A stretch of DNA of 64,000 nt from Dasypus novemcinctus. Lineage: Eukaryota; Chordata; Mammalia; Cingulata; Dasypodidae. This document shows, in pieces, positions 1 to 11,205 of the stretch. Positions within the stretch are counted from its first letter, which is position 1; the number at the start of each line of letters is the position of its first letter. The notes under the pieces were generated by a model. It was not told where the DNA came from and did no database searches. It saw only the letters and a list, made by a program, of their open reading frames with translations. Position numbers and translations under genes: made by a program. The stretch is taken from the NCBI RefSeq assembly GCF_030445035.2, contig NC_080695.1:124001-188000 (forward strand). Reading direction: 5' to 3'.

Positions 1-1
1 T

Positions 2-232
2 GGAAAATGTCAAACATCTATAATGGACACTGGAAATGAAGATCAACCAATATTCTGGAAAGATATTTTAAGCAAGGAATGGAAAAAAGGCAGGATTAAA
101 GTATGGGGGCGAGGCTATGCTCTTGTCATTTCAGAAAATGGAGAGCAAATTTGGCTACCTGTGAAGAGGATTAAACCCCGGAATGAAGAGATGGGTTCTC
201 CTACAATTTCTGATGATGGTGATCGTAAGTAA
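2..232 (+). pseudogene. 3' end of endogenous retroviral pol (integrase C-terminus)
   Basis: The frame is open from the left edge of the window to a TAA at 230-232, so only the last ~76 codons of a longer pol are seen. The residues fit the C-terminal DNA-binding domain of a betaretroviral (class II) integrase, with a Trp-Lys-rich strand, a Gly-Arg-Gly turn and a Trp-Leu-Pro-Val-Lys strand before the end. In the virus this domain helps integrase hold viral and target DNA. The env remnant follows directly, the usual pol-env order. The rest of pol, gag and the 5' LTR would lie left of the window. The family call rests on recognition by eye and on agreement with the env and LTR downstream. Confidence 0.7.
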
Positions 233-1491
233 TGAGGAAGCCACTGGTAATTACACCTATTGGCCCCATTACTCAGAGTGTTAACCTGGAAATATCCACC
301 CTTCCTATTTATCTGAGTAAGACCCATATATTCCCTGGACCAACTGATGATAGGTTACCAATTAAGTCCCATGAGGAAGGATGAAGAATCTATAATCTCA
401 TATTACCATTTGATTCTCGACCCCATGCATTGGTAAAAATCCTCCATGTATGTATGTTAAAAATTGGACTATGATTATCTTCAAAAATAATAATACTAAG
501 TCTTTAGTGATGTTATTTCCTTTTTAAAATTACATGGTGACTAAAAAACCTACCTATAACTGTCCACAAAGAGATATTGGGGATAAAGAAGGATGGCAAG
601 AATGCCATATAGGAAGAGGATCTGTCATTTTTCATGATTCCTATGGAATAGTGTGGGAAAGTGCCCCTATGGGGAGTCCCACCGAATAGAAGGGCAGATT
701 TATTTGGTATTGTCTAAATAGTAAAGGACAGCAAATTAGTAATATGCAATATCCCTTTCATAAATCCCTTGAATTGGATGAAAAAATAATTTTTACCAAA
801 AATAATAGTGTTTGGAAATATAAAGGAAGATGGATCCCTTCTCCATGGTGTAATATTACATCTATGCATAGGCAAAAGAATTTGTGGAAAGTTTTTCTGG
901 GAATAGCACCTACTATAGAATGGATTGGGAATAATAGTGAGAATGGTCAATATATGCATTTAGATCAAACTCATCATTTTCAATCGTAAGAGATCCTTAT
1001 GTGTTTGTGGTTGGAAAACTAACTATAACCAAGAATACTCTATTTTATAGAAGTGGGGTATTGTATACCTGTTTGAGAATATTTTACAGAAAGGAGATTT
1101 CATTACAATGGCTTGAAGGTGGCGGGGAGTGTGGATTCCAGTGCAATTGAACCGAATTTGGCAATCATCACCTGAGAGTCAACTGCTGTTCCATATGGCT
1201 TGAGAAATCCTGAAGTGCTCAAAGAAATTTGTGGGACTGCTAATAGCTGGCATACTAGGACTGATTGATGTTATTGCAGCTGCTACAACAGCTACCGTGG
1301 CCTTGCATGAAACTGTGCAGACTCAGCAATATGTGCATGATTGGCATAAGAATGCTAGTGACTTATGGCATAGTCAAGAGCACATAGATGAAGAATTAAA
1401 CAGTAGAGTTAATGATCTAGAATCAGCAGTTTTACATCTTGGAGATCAAGTATACAACTTAAATTTACTTAGAGGATTAAAATGTGATTGG
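193..1491 (+). pseudogene. Endogenous retroviral env, surface unit and start of transmembrane unit (broken)
   Basis: This is a degraded class II retroviral envelope gene. The surface-unit part (about 193-1200) has lost its frame: there is a single-base frame loss near 380, then stops in every frame up to about 700, with a longer open piece at 744-989. The transmembrane part is better kept. From 1231 the frame is open and shows a hydrophobic Ala-rich fusion-peptide-like stretch followed by a heptad-repeat helix. It stops being env at 1491, where an L1 has inserted. The remaining transmembrane codons resume at 10260. The gene cannot make an envelope protein because of the lost frames in the surface unit. 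The start codon is not certain. Confidence 0.75.
1479..1491 (+). repeat. Left copy of L1-A target-site duplication
   Basis: The 13-mer AAAATGTGATTGG at 1479-1491 is repeated exactly at 10247-10259 after the L1 tail. Its A-rich start fits the L1 endonuclease cleavage preference. Confidence 0.93.
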
Positions 1492-2565
1492 CCTCCGCGG
1501 CGGGCAGCGGTGGGCGGAGCCGGGCCTGTGGAGGGGTTTCTGTTCTTTGTTTTTTTTTTTTTTTTTTTTTTTTTTGGAGCATCTGCAGTACTGGGGAGTT
1601 CGTGGGCCCTGGGCGGCCTATTGGGGGTTTGTGGGAAGGGAGGTGCTTGCAGACCCATTTGGGCAGACAGACGGGGGGTTTTAGGGCAAAGCGGGGGGAA
1701 GTTGTTATTTTAGATAGTGTTGCAATTGTGACACGTGTATACCTGTATCTCTCTTCCCCCTATCCGTTCCCCACCATTTGCCCATCCTCTTTTTCTTTCT
1801 TCCTTTCTTCTTGTCTTTCTTTTTTTCTTTATTATAATTAGTTTTTTTGTTTTTCGGTTTTCTCTTTCCCTCTTGTCCCACATCTTCCACTTATTTTATT
1901 TTAATTCAAGTATACAATAGGTGCTACAGGGAACACCTCACATTTGCTGGGGTTTTCCCATCCTCCACTGTCTCATTTCTGTGTGAACTGATTTAGGCTA
2001 CCTACACTATCCCCCTTCCCCTGCATCTTGATATCCACTATCATCTACTGTCTCTCCTATATTCCACCCCCCACCTCCCGTTCTTTGATCCACAAAGTGT
2101 CTAACTCTTAATTTCTAATACCTTTGTTCTGTTTTCTGTCTGTTATCCACTCTTGAAACTATTACCTTTCTTTTCTTTTTCCCTCTCTCATGAAAACAAT
2201 AGCTTTGTAGTTCATACCATATTCCTCCCATATTCAGTCATCTACTTCATAAAAGGTACTCTACCTACAGCTATAACTCTATACAATCTACACGAATCTA
2301 ACCTCCATCCTCCCAGATCTCATATTCTTGCTTTGTTAACATACATCACCAATACTACTTTACACTTTTCCCTTGCTTACACAATTGCCTTTCCCCAACA
2401 CTAATACTTTCCTCTAAAGTGAGCTTAACCAACAACAAGTAACTAGAATAAGAAGAAAAAAGTGACAAAGAGAAGATATAACACCTATGCAAAAATAACA
2501 ACTAATTAACCTCCAAGAGCAGACAAAGAAGCTAAGGAACTGATTAAATTCGTCAAAATAAAGAG
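1492..2565 (+). promoter_or_regulatory. L1-A 5' UTR (internal promoter region)
   Basis: About 1.07 kb precede ORF1. The first ~60 bases are very GC- and CpG-rich, then comes a run of 26 T (1550-1575) and a G-rich stretch to about 1700. From about 1900 the sequence aligns with the L1-B 5' UTR (for example the stretch ending in CACATTTGCTG). The 5' ~250 bases have no counterpart in L1-B, so the promoter end may be a different type or may have been replaced. L1 5' UTRs normally carry an internal RNA polymerase II promoter; activity here is unknown. Confidence 0.65.
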
Positions 2566-3535
2566 ATGACCAGAAAGCAACAAAAATCTACAAACCAAAC
2601 CAATAATCAGGAAAACATGGCTGAATCCAATCAACAAACCAATAATCACGAAGGGGAGCAAAACTTGGCACAAGCAATGAAAGATCTCAGAACATTTATC
2701 ACCGACAAATTTGATGCAGTAATGAAAGAGGTTAACGACATGAAGACATCACTTGGAGGGGAAATTGCAGACATACGCAAAAATATAACAGATATGATGG
2801 GAATGAACACCACAGTTCAAGAAATCAAAAATACACTTGCAGCAAATATCAGCAGACTAGAAGAGACAGAGCAGAGAATTAGTGATGTGGAAGACAGTAC
2901 ATCAGAAATCAAACAGATAGTAGAAGGGGTTAATAAGAAGATAGAAAAAAATCCAATTAGGATGTAGGGACCTGAATGACAATGCAAAACGCTCAAACAT
3001 ACGTATTATAGGCATTCCAGAAGGTGAAGAGAAGGGAAAGGGGTCAGAAGGAGTGTTGCAGGAAATAATGGCTGAAAACTTCCCAAATCTACTGAAAGAG
3101 ACAGATGTACATATCCAAGAAGCACAGCACACTCCACAAGTCATAAACCCCAACAGGCCCACCCCAAGACATATACTTGTCAAATTATCCAATGCTCAAG
3201 ACAAAGAGAAAATCCTAAAAGCAGCAAGAGAAAAGAAAACCATCACATACAAGGGAAGCTCAATTAGATTAAGTGCTGATTTCTCTTCTGAAACCATGGA
3301 GGCAAGAAGACAGCGGTATGATATAGTCAAGGTACTAAAGGAAAAAAATTTCCAACCAAGAATACTCTATCCAGCTAAACTAGCATTCAAACATGATGGA
3401 GAGTTCAAAATATTCGCAGACAAACAGAAACTGAAAGAGTATACCAACAAGAAACCTCTCCTTCAAGAAATTCTAAAGGGAGTTCTGCAGGAAGAAAGGA
3501 AAAAACAGGAAAGGCAAAGTTGGAGGAGAGTATAA
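2566..3535 (+). pseudogene. L1-A ORF1 (RNA-binding chaperone), frameshifted
   Basis: ORF1p is the trimeric RNA-binding protein that packages L1 RNA. The ATG at 2566 opens a 133-codon frame (2566-2967) rich in Gln and Asn, then a heptad-patterned coiled coil. After a frameshift near 2955-2970 the homology goes on through the RNA-recognition-motif region (about 2970-3250) and the C-terminal domain, in the frame 3053-3535. The summed length of about 320 codons is normal for mammalian ORF1. The start is supported by the matching ATG at 27538 in L1-B and 25294 in L1-C. It is an interrupted copy and not expected to be functional. Confidence 0.85.
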
Positions 3536-3607
3536 GACCAACAACAACAACAAAAAAGACAAAAAAATATACAAACAAAATATGACAAACACAAATCCAA
3601 TCAAAAT

Positions 3608-6600
3608 ATGGCTAACACAAATAGTTCCTTGATAGTAATAACACTGAATGTCAACGGATTAAACTCACCTATCAAAAGATTCAGACTGGGACATTGGATA
3701 AGGAAATATGACCCATCCATATGCTGTCTACAAGAGACACATCTTAGACCCAGAGATGCATGGAGATTGAAAGTGAATGGCTGGAAAACAATCATACAAG
3801 CTAACAATAACCAAAAAAAGGCAGGAGTAGCTATATTAATATCAGACAAATAGACTTTAAATGTGAAACAATTGTGAGAGACAGAGAAGGATACTACATT
3901 TTAGTCAAAGGGAAAATCTGTCAAGAAGATCGAACAATCATAAATATCTATGCCCCTAACAAGGGTGCCTCTAAATACGTCAGGCAAACGCTGGAAAAAT
4001 TAAGTGAAAGAATAGATACATCTACAATTATAGTGGGGGATTTTAATACACCACTATCAACTCTGGACAGAACATCTCAAAAGAGAATCACCAAAGAAAC
4101 AAAACATCTGAATAGTATATTAGAGGAGCTCGATCTAATAGACATATATAGATCGCTACACCCAAACACAGCAGGATATACATTTTTCTCAAGCACACAT
4201 GGATCATTCTCCAAGATAGATCATATGCTAGGCCACAAAGAAAGGCTGAACGAATTCAGAAAGATTGAAATCATACAAAACATTATCTCTGACCACAGTG
4301 GAGTCAAGCTGGAGATTTGCAAGGGACAGAAGCCCAGATTTCACACCACGGTTTGGAAATTAAACAGCACACTCTTAGAAAAACAGTGGGTCAAAGAGGA
4401 AATCTCAAAAGAAATCAATGACTATCTTGAAACAAATGATAATGATAACACAACATACCAAAATTTATGGGATGCAGCAAAAGCAATACTGAGAGGGAAG
4501 TTTATAGCCATAAATTCATATATCAAAAAAGAAGAAAGAGCAAAAATTGAAGAACTAACTGCACATTTGAAGGAATTAGAAAAACAACAACTAAGTAACC
4601 CAACAGGAAGAAGAAGGAAGGAAATAACAAAGATAAGAGCAGAACTAAATGAAATAGAAAATAAGAAAGCACTTGAACAGATAAACAAGACCAAGAGCTG
4701 GTTTTTTGAGAAGATTAACAAAATTGACAAACCTTTAGCAACACTAACAAAGAAAAAAAGAGAGAAGATGCAAATACACAAAATAAGAAATGAGAAAGGC
4801 GATATCACCACTGACCCCACAGAAATAAAGACTATCATAAGAGGATATTTTGAAAAACTATATTCCAACAAAAATGACAATCTAGAGGAAATGGACAAAT
4901 TCCTAGAAACACATAAGCAGCCCATATTGACAAAAGAAGAAATTGATGATCTTAACAAACAAATCACAAGCAGAGAGATAGAATCAGTTATTAAAAATCT
5001 CCCAACTAAGAAGAGCCCAGGGCCAGATGGCTTCACGGGTGAATTCTACAAAACATTCCGGAAAGAACTGACACCAATCCTGCTGAAACTATTCCAAAAC
5101 ATCGAAACAGAAAGAACATTACCCAACTCCTTCTATGATGCCAACATTACCCTAGTACCAAAGCCAAACAAAGACATCACAAGAAAGGAAAATTACAGAC
5201 CAATTTCTCTAATGAACCTAGACGCAAAAATACTTAACAAAATACTTGCTAATCGTATTCAACAACACATTAAACGTATTATACACCAGGACCAAGTGGG
5301 ATTCATCCCAGGTATGCAAGGATGGTTCAACATAAGAAAATCAATCAACGTAATACACCATATAAACAGATTGAAGGAAAAAATCACATGATTATATCTA
5401 TTGATGCAGAAAAAGCATTTGACAAAATACAGCACCCTTTCTTGATAAAAACACTACAAAAGATTGGAATACAAGGGAATTTTTTGAACATGATAAAGAG
5501 TATATATGAAAAACCTAAAGCCAATATTGTTTACAATGGAGAAATCCTAGACTCCTTCCCTCTAAACTCAGGAACAAGACAAGGATGCCCACTGTCTCCG
5601 CTCCTATTTAACATTGTCTTAGAAGTACTTGCTCGAGCACTGAGGCAAGAACCAGAAATAAAAGGCATTCAAATTGGAAAGGAGAAGTCAAAATTTCATT
5701 ATTTGCAGATGACATGATCCTATACATAGAAAACCCTGAGAGATCTACAACGAAGATTCTAGAACTCATAAATGAGTTTAGTAAAGTCGCAGGTTATAAG
5801 ATCAATGCGCAAAAATCAGTAGCATTTCTGTACACCAATAATTAGCAAGATCAGGAGGAAATCAAGAAACAAATACCATTCACAATAGTAAATAAAAAAA
5901 TCAAATACTTAGGAATAAATTTAACTAAAGAGGTAAAGAACTTATACACCAAGAACTATACAAGATTGTTCAAGGAAATCAAAGAAGACCTAAATAAATG
6001 GAAGACTATTCCTTGTTCATGGATAGGAAGACTGAACATTATTAAGATGTCTATCCTACCAAAACTGATCTACACATTCAATGCAATCCCAATAAAAATC
6101 AACGCAGCCTTCTTTAAGGAACTAGAAAAACTAACTATGAAATTTATTTGGAAAGGAAAGAGACCCTGAATAGCCAAAGACATACTGAAAAAGAAAAACG
6201 AAATTGGAGGAATCACACTACCTGACTTCAAAACATACTATAAAGCTACGGTGGTGAAAACAGCATGGTATTGGCATAAGGAGAGACACATAGACCAATG
6301 GAATCGAATTGAAAGCTCTGATATAGAACCTCACATATACAACCACATAATATTCGATAAAGCCACCAAACCCTCTCAACTGGGAGAGAGTGGCCTATTC
6401 AACAAATGGTGCCTGGAGAACTGGATAGCCATATGTAGAAGAATGAAAGAGGATTACCATCTCACACCTTATACAAAGATCAACTCAAGATGGATCAAAG
6501 ACCTAAATATAAGAGCCAAGACCATAAAAACCTTAGAAAGCAGTGTAGGGAAACATCTACAGGACCTTGTAATAGGAAATGGATTTATGAATATCTCACC

Positions 6601-7423
6601 AAAAGCACGAGCAGCAAAAGAACTAATAGATAAATGGGACTTCCTCAAAATTAAAGCCTTCTGCACCTCAAAGGAGTTTGTCAAGAAAGTAAAAAGGGAG
6701 CCCACACAGTGGGAGAAAATATTTGGCAATCATATATCTGATAAGAAACTTATAACTTGCATATATAAAGAACTCCTATATCTTGAAAATAAAAAGATAA
6801 ACAACCCATTTAAAAAATGGGAAAAAGACTTAAACAGACACTTCTCCGAAGAAGAAATACAAATGGCAAGAAAGCACATGAAAAAATGTTCCAAATCTCT
6901 AGCTATCAGGGAAATGCAAATCAAAACTACAATGAGATACCATCTTACACCCATAAGATTGGCAGCTATGAAAAAAACAGAAGAATACAAGTGCTGGAGA
7001 GGATGTGAAGGAAGGGGAACACTCATCCACTGCTGGTGGGAATGCAGAAGGATCCAACCATTCTGGAGGACAGTATGGCGGTTTCTCAAAAAACTAGCCA
7101 TAGATTTGCCATATGACCCAGCAATACCACTGCTGGGTATATACCCAGCAGAACTGAAAACAAGGACACAAACCGATATATGTACACCAATGTTCATAGC
7201 AGCATTGTTCACTATTGCCAAAAGTTGGAATCAACCCAAATGCCCATCAACAGATGAGTGGATCAATAAAATGTGGTATATACACACAATGGAATACTAC
7301 TCGGCTGTAAGAACAAACACACTACAAACACATGTGATAACATGGATGAATCTTGAGAACCTTATGTTGAGTGAAGCAACCCAGACATTGAAGGACAAAT
7401 ACTACATGACCTCAATGATATGA
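3608..7423 (+). pseudogene. L1-A ORF2 (endonuclease / reverse transcriptase), broken
   Basis: ORF2p nicks target DNA and copies L1 RNA in place. The endonuclease domain starts at 3608 and shows the family motifs with Asn14 (TLNVNGLN), Glu43 (LQETHLRP), Asp145/Asn147 (VGDFNTP) and His230 (SDHSG). The first frame ends at 3853 because one A is missing from a run that is intact in L1-B (28824). The next frame (3874-5391) runs to the early reverse transcriptase fingers. RT continues in 5322-5717, and a further frame loss comes just before the YADD-type box (TTTGCAGATGAC at about 5702). Later frames are 5966-6169 and 6251-7423; the last includes the Cys-rich C-terminal domain. The total of about 1270 codons is full length. 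Confidence 0.9.
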
Positions 7424-10216
7424 AATAAACAAGCTGCCCTAGATAGCAAGAGACTGAACGATAGGCTTACAGGAAATCGGAGGGTGGAGGAAGGATATGA
7501 GCCGATCTGCAGGGGTGGAATTTAAGACGAGATGGTGGTAAGTATGAACACAAAGAAGAGATAAAAGGGGGGCAAGGGGTTGCCTTTGGTTGGGGCTTTG
7601 CGGGTTTGAGTGTGGCTGGGGAGGGATGGATGGGTAACGTTGCCCAAAAGTGGGGGGAGGGAAGGGTAGCATACGAACACAGGAGAGGGTCAGGTGTTGG
7701 TGGAGAGTAAAATGCCGAGAAAATCATATCAAAATACAATAAAGAGGGTTACCTGTTCAGAATGCTCGGAGGGGAGGGTCTGATGCAGGACGGGCTCCTG
7801 GGGAATGTCTAAATGCTCATTCTGCCAGAGTGGGTGACACCATGGGGTAGAAACCCAAGTAGTGAGAGTGGGGGTGGACCCACATCCTGGGGAGGACTAA
7901 TGCCATCAAATAGAGGGAACTGTATCCCTCGAGAGAAAGGGTGGCTCCCAGGGCATTGGGGCAGTTGAGCAAGTTAGGCCCTGAACACTATTCCATCTAT
8001 CTCTGGAAGTGGCTCCTCAGGAAACGGAGGTTGGCTGTCACTGTGGGCACCAAGGCGGAAGGGAAAATGGACGTTAAATGTGTGGAACCAAAGTAAATGG
8101 GGGGTAAGAGAGGAGTTTCTTGAGAGTACACAAGGATGGATATAAAACATGCAATATTACACCATAACATATAGGAGATGACAGACTGATAATGTAAACC
8201 ATAATGTAAAACACAGGATAACTAAAAATGTAAAGAACTGTGTATCCTAAAGTATGCACCATAATGTAAGCACAGATGTCACCTTGTTAGAAAGCTAATG
8301 TCTCAGACTCTGTACATCACTTTAAGTAAATATGATATGAATAGGGCGTAAGAGTATCACTGTGAAAGGGAAAAGGTTTTCTGGTGGATGTGTGGGAGTG
8401 CTGTATATTATATATATACATTGCTGTGGTCTAGGACTCCTGTGAAGAAAAGCTGAATAATTAGGGGGGGGAAAAAAAAAAAAAAAAGAAAAAGATAGGA
8501 TGTGGAATTTTTTCAAGTCAACATTCTTTATCTAAGCTCTTTATCTAACTTTATCCAAGTTCTTTATCTATCCTTTAAACCCATCGCTATATGCCATTCC
8601 CTAGTAAGGGATCATGACATTATATTGGGCTTCAAATTTCGGGGAGTTCTGGATCACAGAGTGTTTCAACAATGGCAATGGAGGGATACTGGTATGGGAT
8701 ACCAATGACAGGTGATATATGGCTGACAGGGAGCTGTACAGAACATATGTCCAGGGTGCATGGTAATGTTTGGATATACTCATAGTGGCAACAATTAAAA
8801 ACCACAGCGGGGGGGGGGTACTGGGTTCCTGGCCAGTGGTGCTCTGTCATGGTCCCTAGGGGAGTAGCGACAGTCTCCCAGGTACAGTGGCGGGGACCGG
8901 GAGGGAGTGAGGGTTCAACAGTGAGCCCCTGATGCTAATGACTATGCTTGTGAGCTGATAAACCTAAAATAAGAACAAGGCCTAGAGCAACATTGTGCCT
9001 GGGAATTTCCTCCTGTCAGCCTTCATGTTACTCAAATGTGGCCAGTCTCGAAGCCAAACTCAGCATGTAAATGCAATGCCTTCCCCCCAGCGTGGGACAT
9101 GACACCCGGGGATGAGCCTCCCTGGCAACGAGGGACCACTATCAACTACCAACTGATGATGCAACTGGAAAATGACCTTATATGGAAGGTTCAATGCGGA
9201 TCAGCAGAATATCCATGTCTACATAAAATACCATGACTTTAAAATACTGTTTGACCTAAAGTAAGGGGGAAATGGAAAGGAGAAATGAGTTTATATGGCT
9301 ACGAGTTTCTAAAAAAGAGTCTGGAGGCTGGCAGAAGGATTGCCCTCATGCACAACTGAGCAGAGTCAGAGAGACAGATAAAGCAGATACAACCCCCAGA
9401 TATTGGTTCCTTTGAGGGCTAAAGAGACCCATGGGAGTTATGGTCATGGCCGATGGGGTTAACTACCAGGGCAGATGGCCCCTCTTTGGAAATGGTGTTT
9501 ATGTGTGATGAATCTGGACTCAAATGGGATCTCCCTTCATAAGACTTTCATGCTAATGTGCTGGAGGTGCAGTTAATGTTGGGGTTTAAGATATATTTAG
9601 GGGATTTGAATCTCTGGACTGACAATGTGATAGTCAGGTCCTGAGCCTCAACAGACTCCAGCACCTACAATCTGATCTATTGGACTTACCGCACTCAGCT
9701 AAGATGGAGTTGAAGAAGGACAACCACCACACCATGGAGCCTAGAGTGATTACAACTGAAAATGGGAGGATTGCATCCAGCATGCATGTGGAATCTGAGC
9801 CTCCTCTTGACATAGAGGTGCAATGGACACAACCAATCCAATGTCCACATAGAAGAGGTGGCATTGGATTGGGAAAAGTGGACATGGTGAACGATGGGTA
9901 TGGGGAAAGGCAGGAAGAGATGAGAGGTGGAGGCATCTTTGGGACATGGAGCTGCCCTGGATGGTGCTTCAGAGGTAATCACCGGACATTGTAAATCCTC
10001 ACAGGGCCCACTGGATGGAATGGAGGAGAGTATGGGCCATAATGTGAACCATTGTCTATGAGGTGCAGAGGTGCCCAAAGATGTACTTACCAAATCCAAT
10101 GGATGTGTCATGATGATGGGAACGAGTGTTGTTGGGGGGGGAGGGGGGGGGTGGGGGGGGTGGGGTTGAATGGGACCTCACATATATATTTTTAATGTAA
10201 TATTATTACAAAGTCA
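7424..10216 (+). other. L1-A 3' UTR, unusually long (2.8 kb)
   Basis: From the ORF2 stop to the A-rich tail there are about 2.79 kb with no significant ORF. L1-B has a homologous 3' UTR of about 2.95 kb (32447-35400), so this is a family trait and not a chance fusion. The end carries a dense G-tract (10130-10163), like the G-rich polypurine tract known near the 3' end of other mammalian L1s. Human L1 3' UTRs are only about 0.5 kb. Confidence 0.8.
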
Positions 10217-10246
10217 ATAAAAAAAAATAAAATAAAATAAAAAAAT

Positions 10247-10259
10247 AAAATGTGATTGG
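10247..10259 (+). repeat. Right copy of L1-A target-site duplication
   Basis: This is an exact copy of 1479-1491. Env sequence resumes in phase at 10260, which confirms the boundary. Confidence 0.93.
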
Positions 10260-10652
10260 AATGAGAGTAATTTTTGTATTACTCTGCTTGCCTATAATAG
10301 TTCTATGTTTGACTGGGAAAAGATTAAAAATCATTTGATAGGTCATAAGGATAATATGTCATTAGAAATAAAAGAATTACAGAAAAAGATATTAGAAATG
10401 TCTCATAATCAGACTTATGTAGCTGATGAGAAGGATATCTTTAATGATTTGGTTTCTCATTTCAATAAGTTTAATCCAGTAAATTGGTGGAAGACTCAAC
10501 ATTTTTTATCAGCATTAGGAATAGGACTTTGTATGTTAATCTTGTTGCTCATTGTTGTTGCCTGCCTGGTACGAGGTGTTTGCCGAAGACTGTACCATGT
10601 GAATGCTATGGGACAAGCCAATAATTTGGTACTTGTAAGAACCTTGCAATGA
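10260..10652 (+). pseudogene. Endogenous retroviral env, C-terminal part of transmembrane unit
   Basis: This is the continuation of env beyond the inserted L1. The reading frame is the one that ended at 1491, so the L1 insertion did not shift the phase. The stretch is open for 130 codons to a TGA at 10650-10652. It shows potential N-glycosylation sites, a Lys/Glu-rich helix, a hydrophobic membrane-spanning stretch of about 25 residues (around 10505-10580) and a short Arg-containing cytoplasmic tail. The good preservation suggests the retrovirus is only moderately old. It is followed by a polypurine tract and the 3' LTR. Confidence 0.75.
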
Positions 10653-10743
10653 GTACCCCATGGTCAATGTGCTTGGCTAGTAGTCAATGATGGGTAAGAC
10701 TCTCAGAGGCGGGCAACCTAAGACAGGCACAGCCACCCTGACT

Positions 10744-10761
10744 AAAACAAAAAGGGGGAAA
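10744..10761 (+). other. Retroviral polypurine tract
   Basis: A purine-rich run ending in AAAAAGGGGGAAA lies directly before the TGTG that opens the 3' LTR. This is the standard position and make-up of the primer site for plus-strand DNA synthesis, and it fixes the left end of the LTR. Confidence 0.75.
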
Positions 10762-11044
10762 TGTGGGAAACAAACGCACGTTGTTTCCATGAAAGAAAGT
10801 TACTTCCTTGACCGCCAAGTCATGCTGTCTCCATAGCTATACGTGCAGGTCATAAATCTAGCAAGGTGACGTGTATGCTCAGGTGGAACAAGGGCTAGGT
10901 AGAATGGGACAACCTGAGCAACAAGAAGCCCCTGAGATTAATAAACTTGTCTGATGAGCTTGAGGCTTCAATGCTCTCAAATCCCCTGATCCCAATCTCT
11001 CTTTGTCCTTCATTCCCGATACCCTTTGGGTCTGCGATTCTGAC
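10762..11044 (+). mobile_element. 3' LTR of the class II endogenous retrovirus, internally deleted
   Basis: The LTR begins TGTGGGAAAC right after the polypurine tract and ends at ...TCTGACA. It aligns along its whole length with the solo LTR at 42327-42770 but lacks a 160-bp block that corresponds to 42491-42650. The missing block holds the TATA box of the solo LTR. The junction is at 10921-10926, and a short AAG repeat lies at both deletion ends. An AATAAA polyadenylation signal remains at 10940-10945. No matching target-site duplication could be scored because the 5' LTR is outside the window. Confidence 0.8.
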
Positions 11045-11059
11045 AAGAGTGAGTTCAAA

Positions 11060-11205
11060 ATCTGCGCATAAACCAAAACAGATATTGTATGTTACCAAAA
11101 GACCAGATTTGCAAGAGATACTAAAGGGGGTGCTGCAGCCTGAAAGGAAAATCAAGGGTGATCGATTTGGAGAAGAGTTTAGAGATGAAGGTTATTAGGA
11201 AGGGT
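11060..11205 (+). mobile_element. Old L1 ORF1 C-terminal fragment
   Basis: The frame 10947-11198 includes residues like LQEILKGVLQPERK, which match the ORF1 C-terminus of L1-A (LQEILKGVLQEERK at about 3455-3500). This suggests the retrovirus landed next to or inside an older L1. Only about 145 bases can be aligned. Confidence 0.55.

Larger units (their letters stand above)
1492..10246 (+). mobile_element. Near full-length L1 (L1-A) inserted in the retroviral env
   Basis: This L1 is flanked by a perfect 13-bp target-site duplication, AAAATGTGATTGG, at 1479-1491 and 10247-10259. It has a 5' UTR (1492-2565), ORF1 (2566-3535), ORF2 (3608-7423), a very long 3' UTR (7424-10216) and an A-rich tail (10217-10246). 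Both ORFs carry frameshifts, so it cannot move on its own. It is very similar to L1-B at 25536-35432 from about 1900 to the 3' end, but its first ~250 bases differ from L1-B. Its insertion postdates the retrovirus. Confidence 0.93.
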
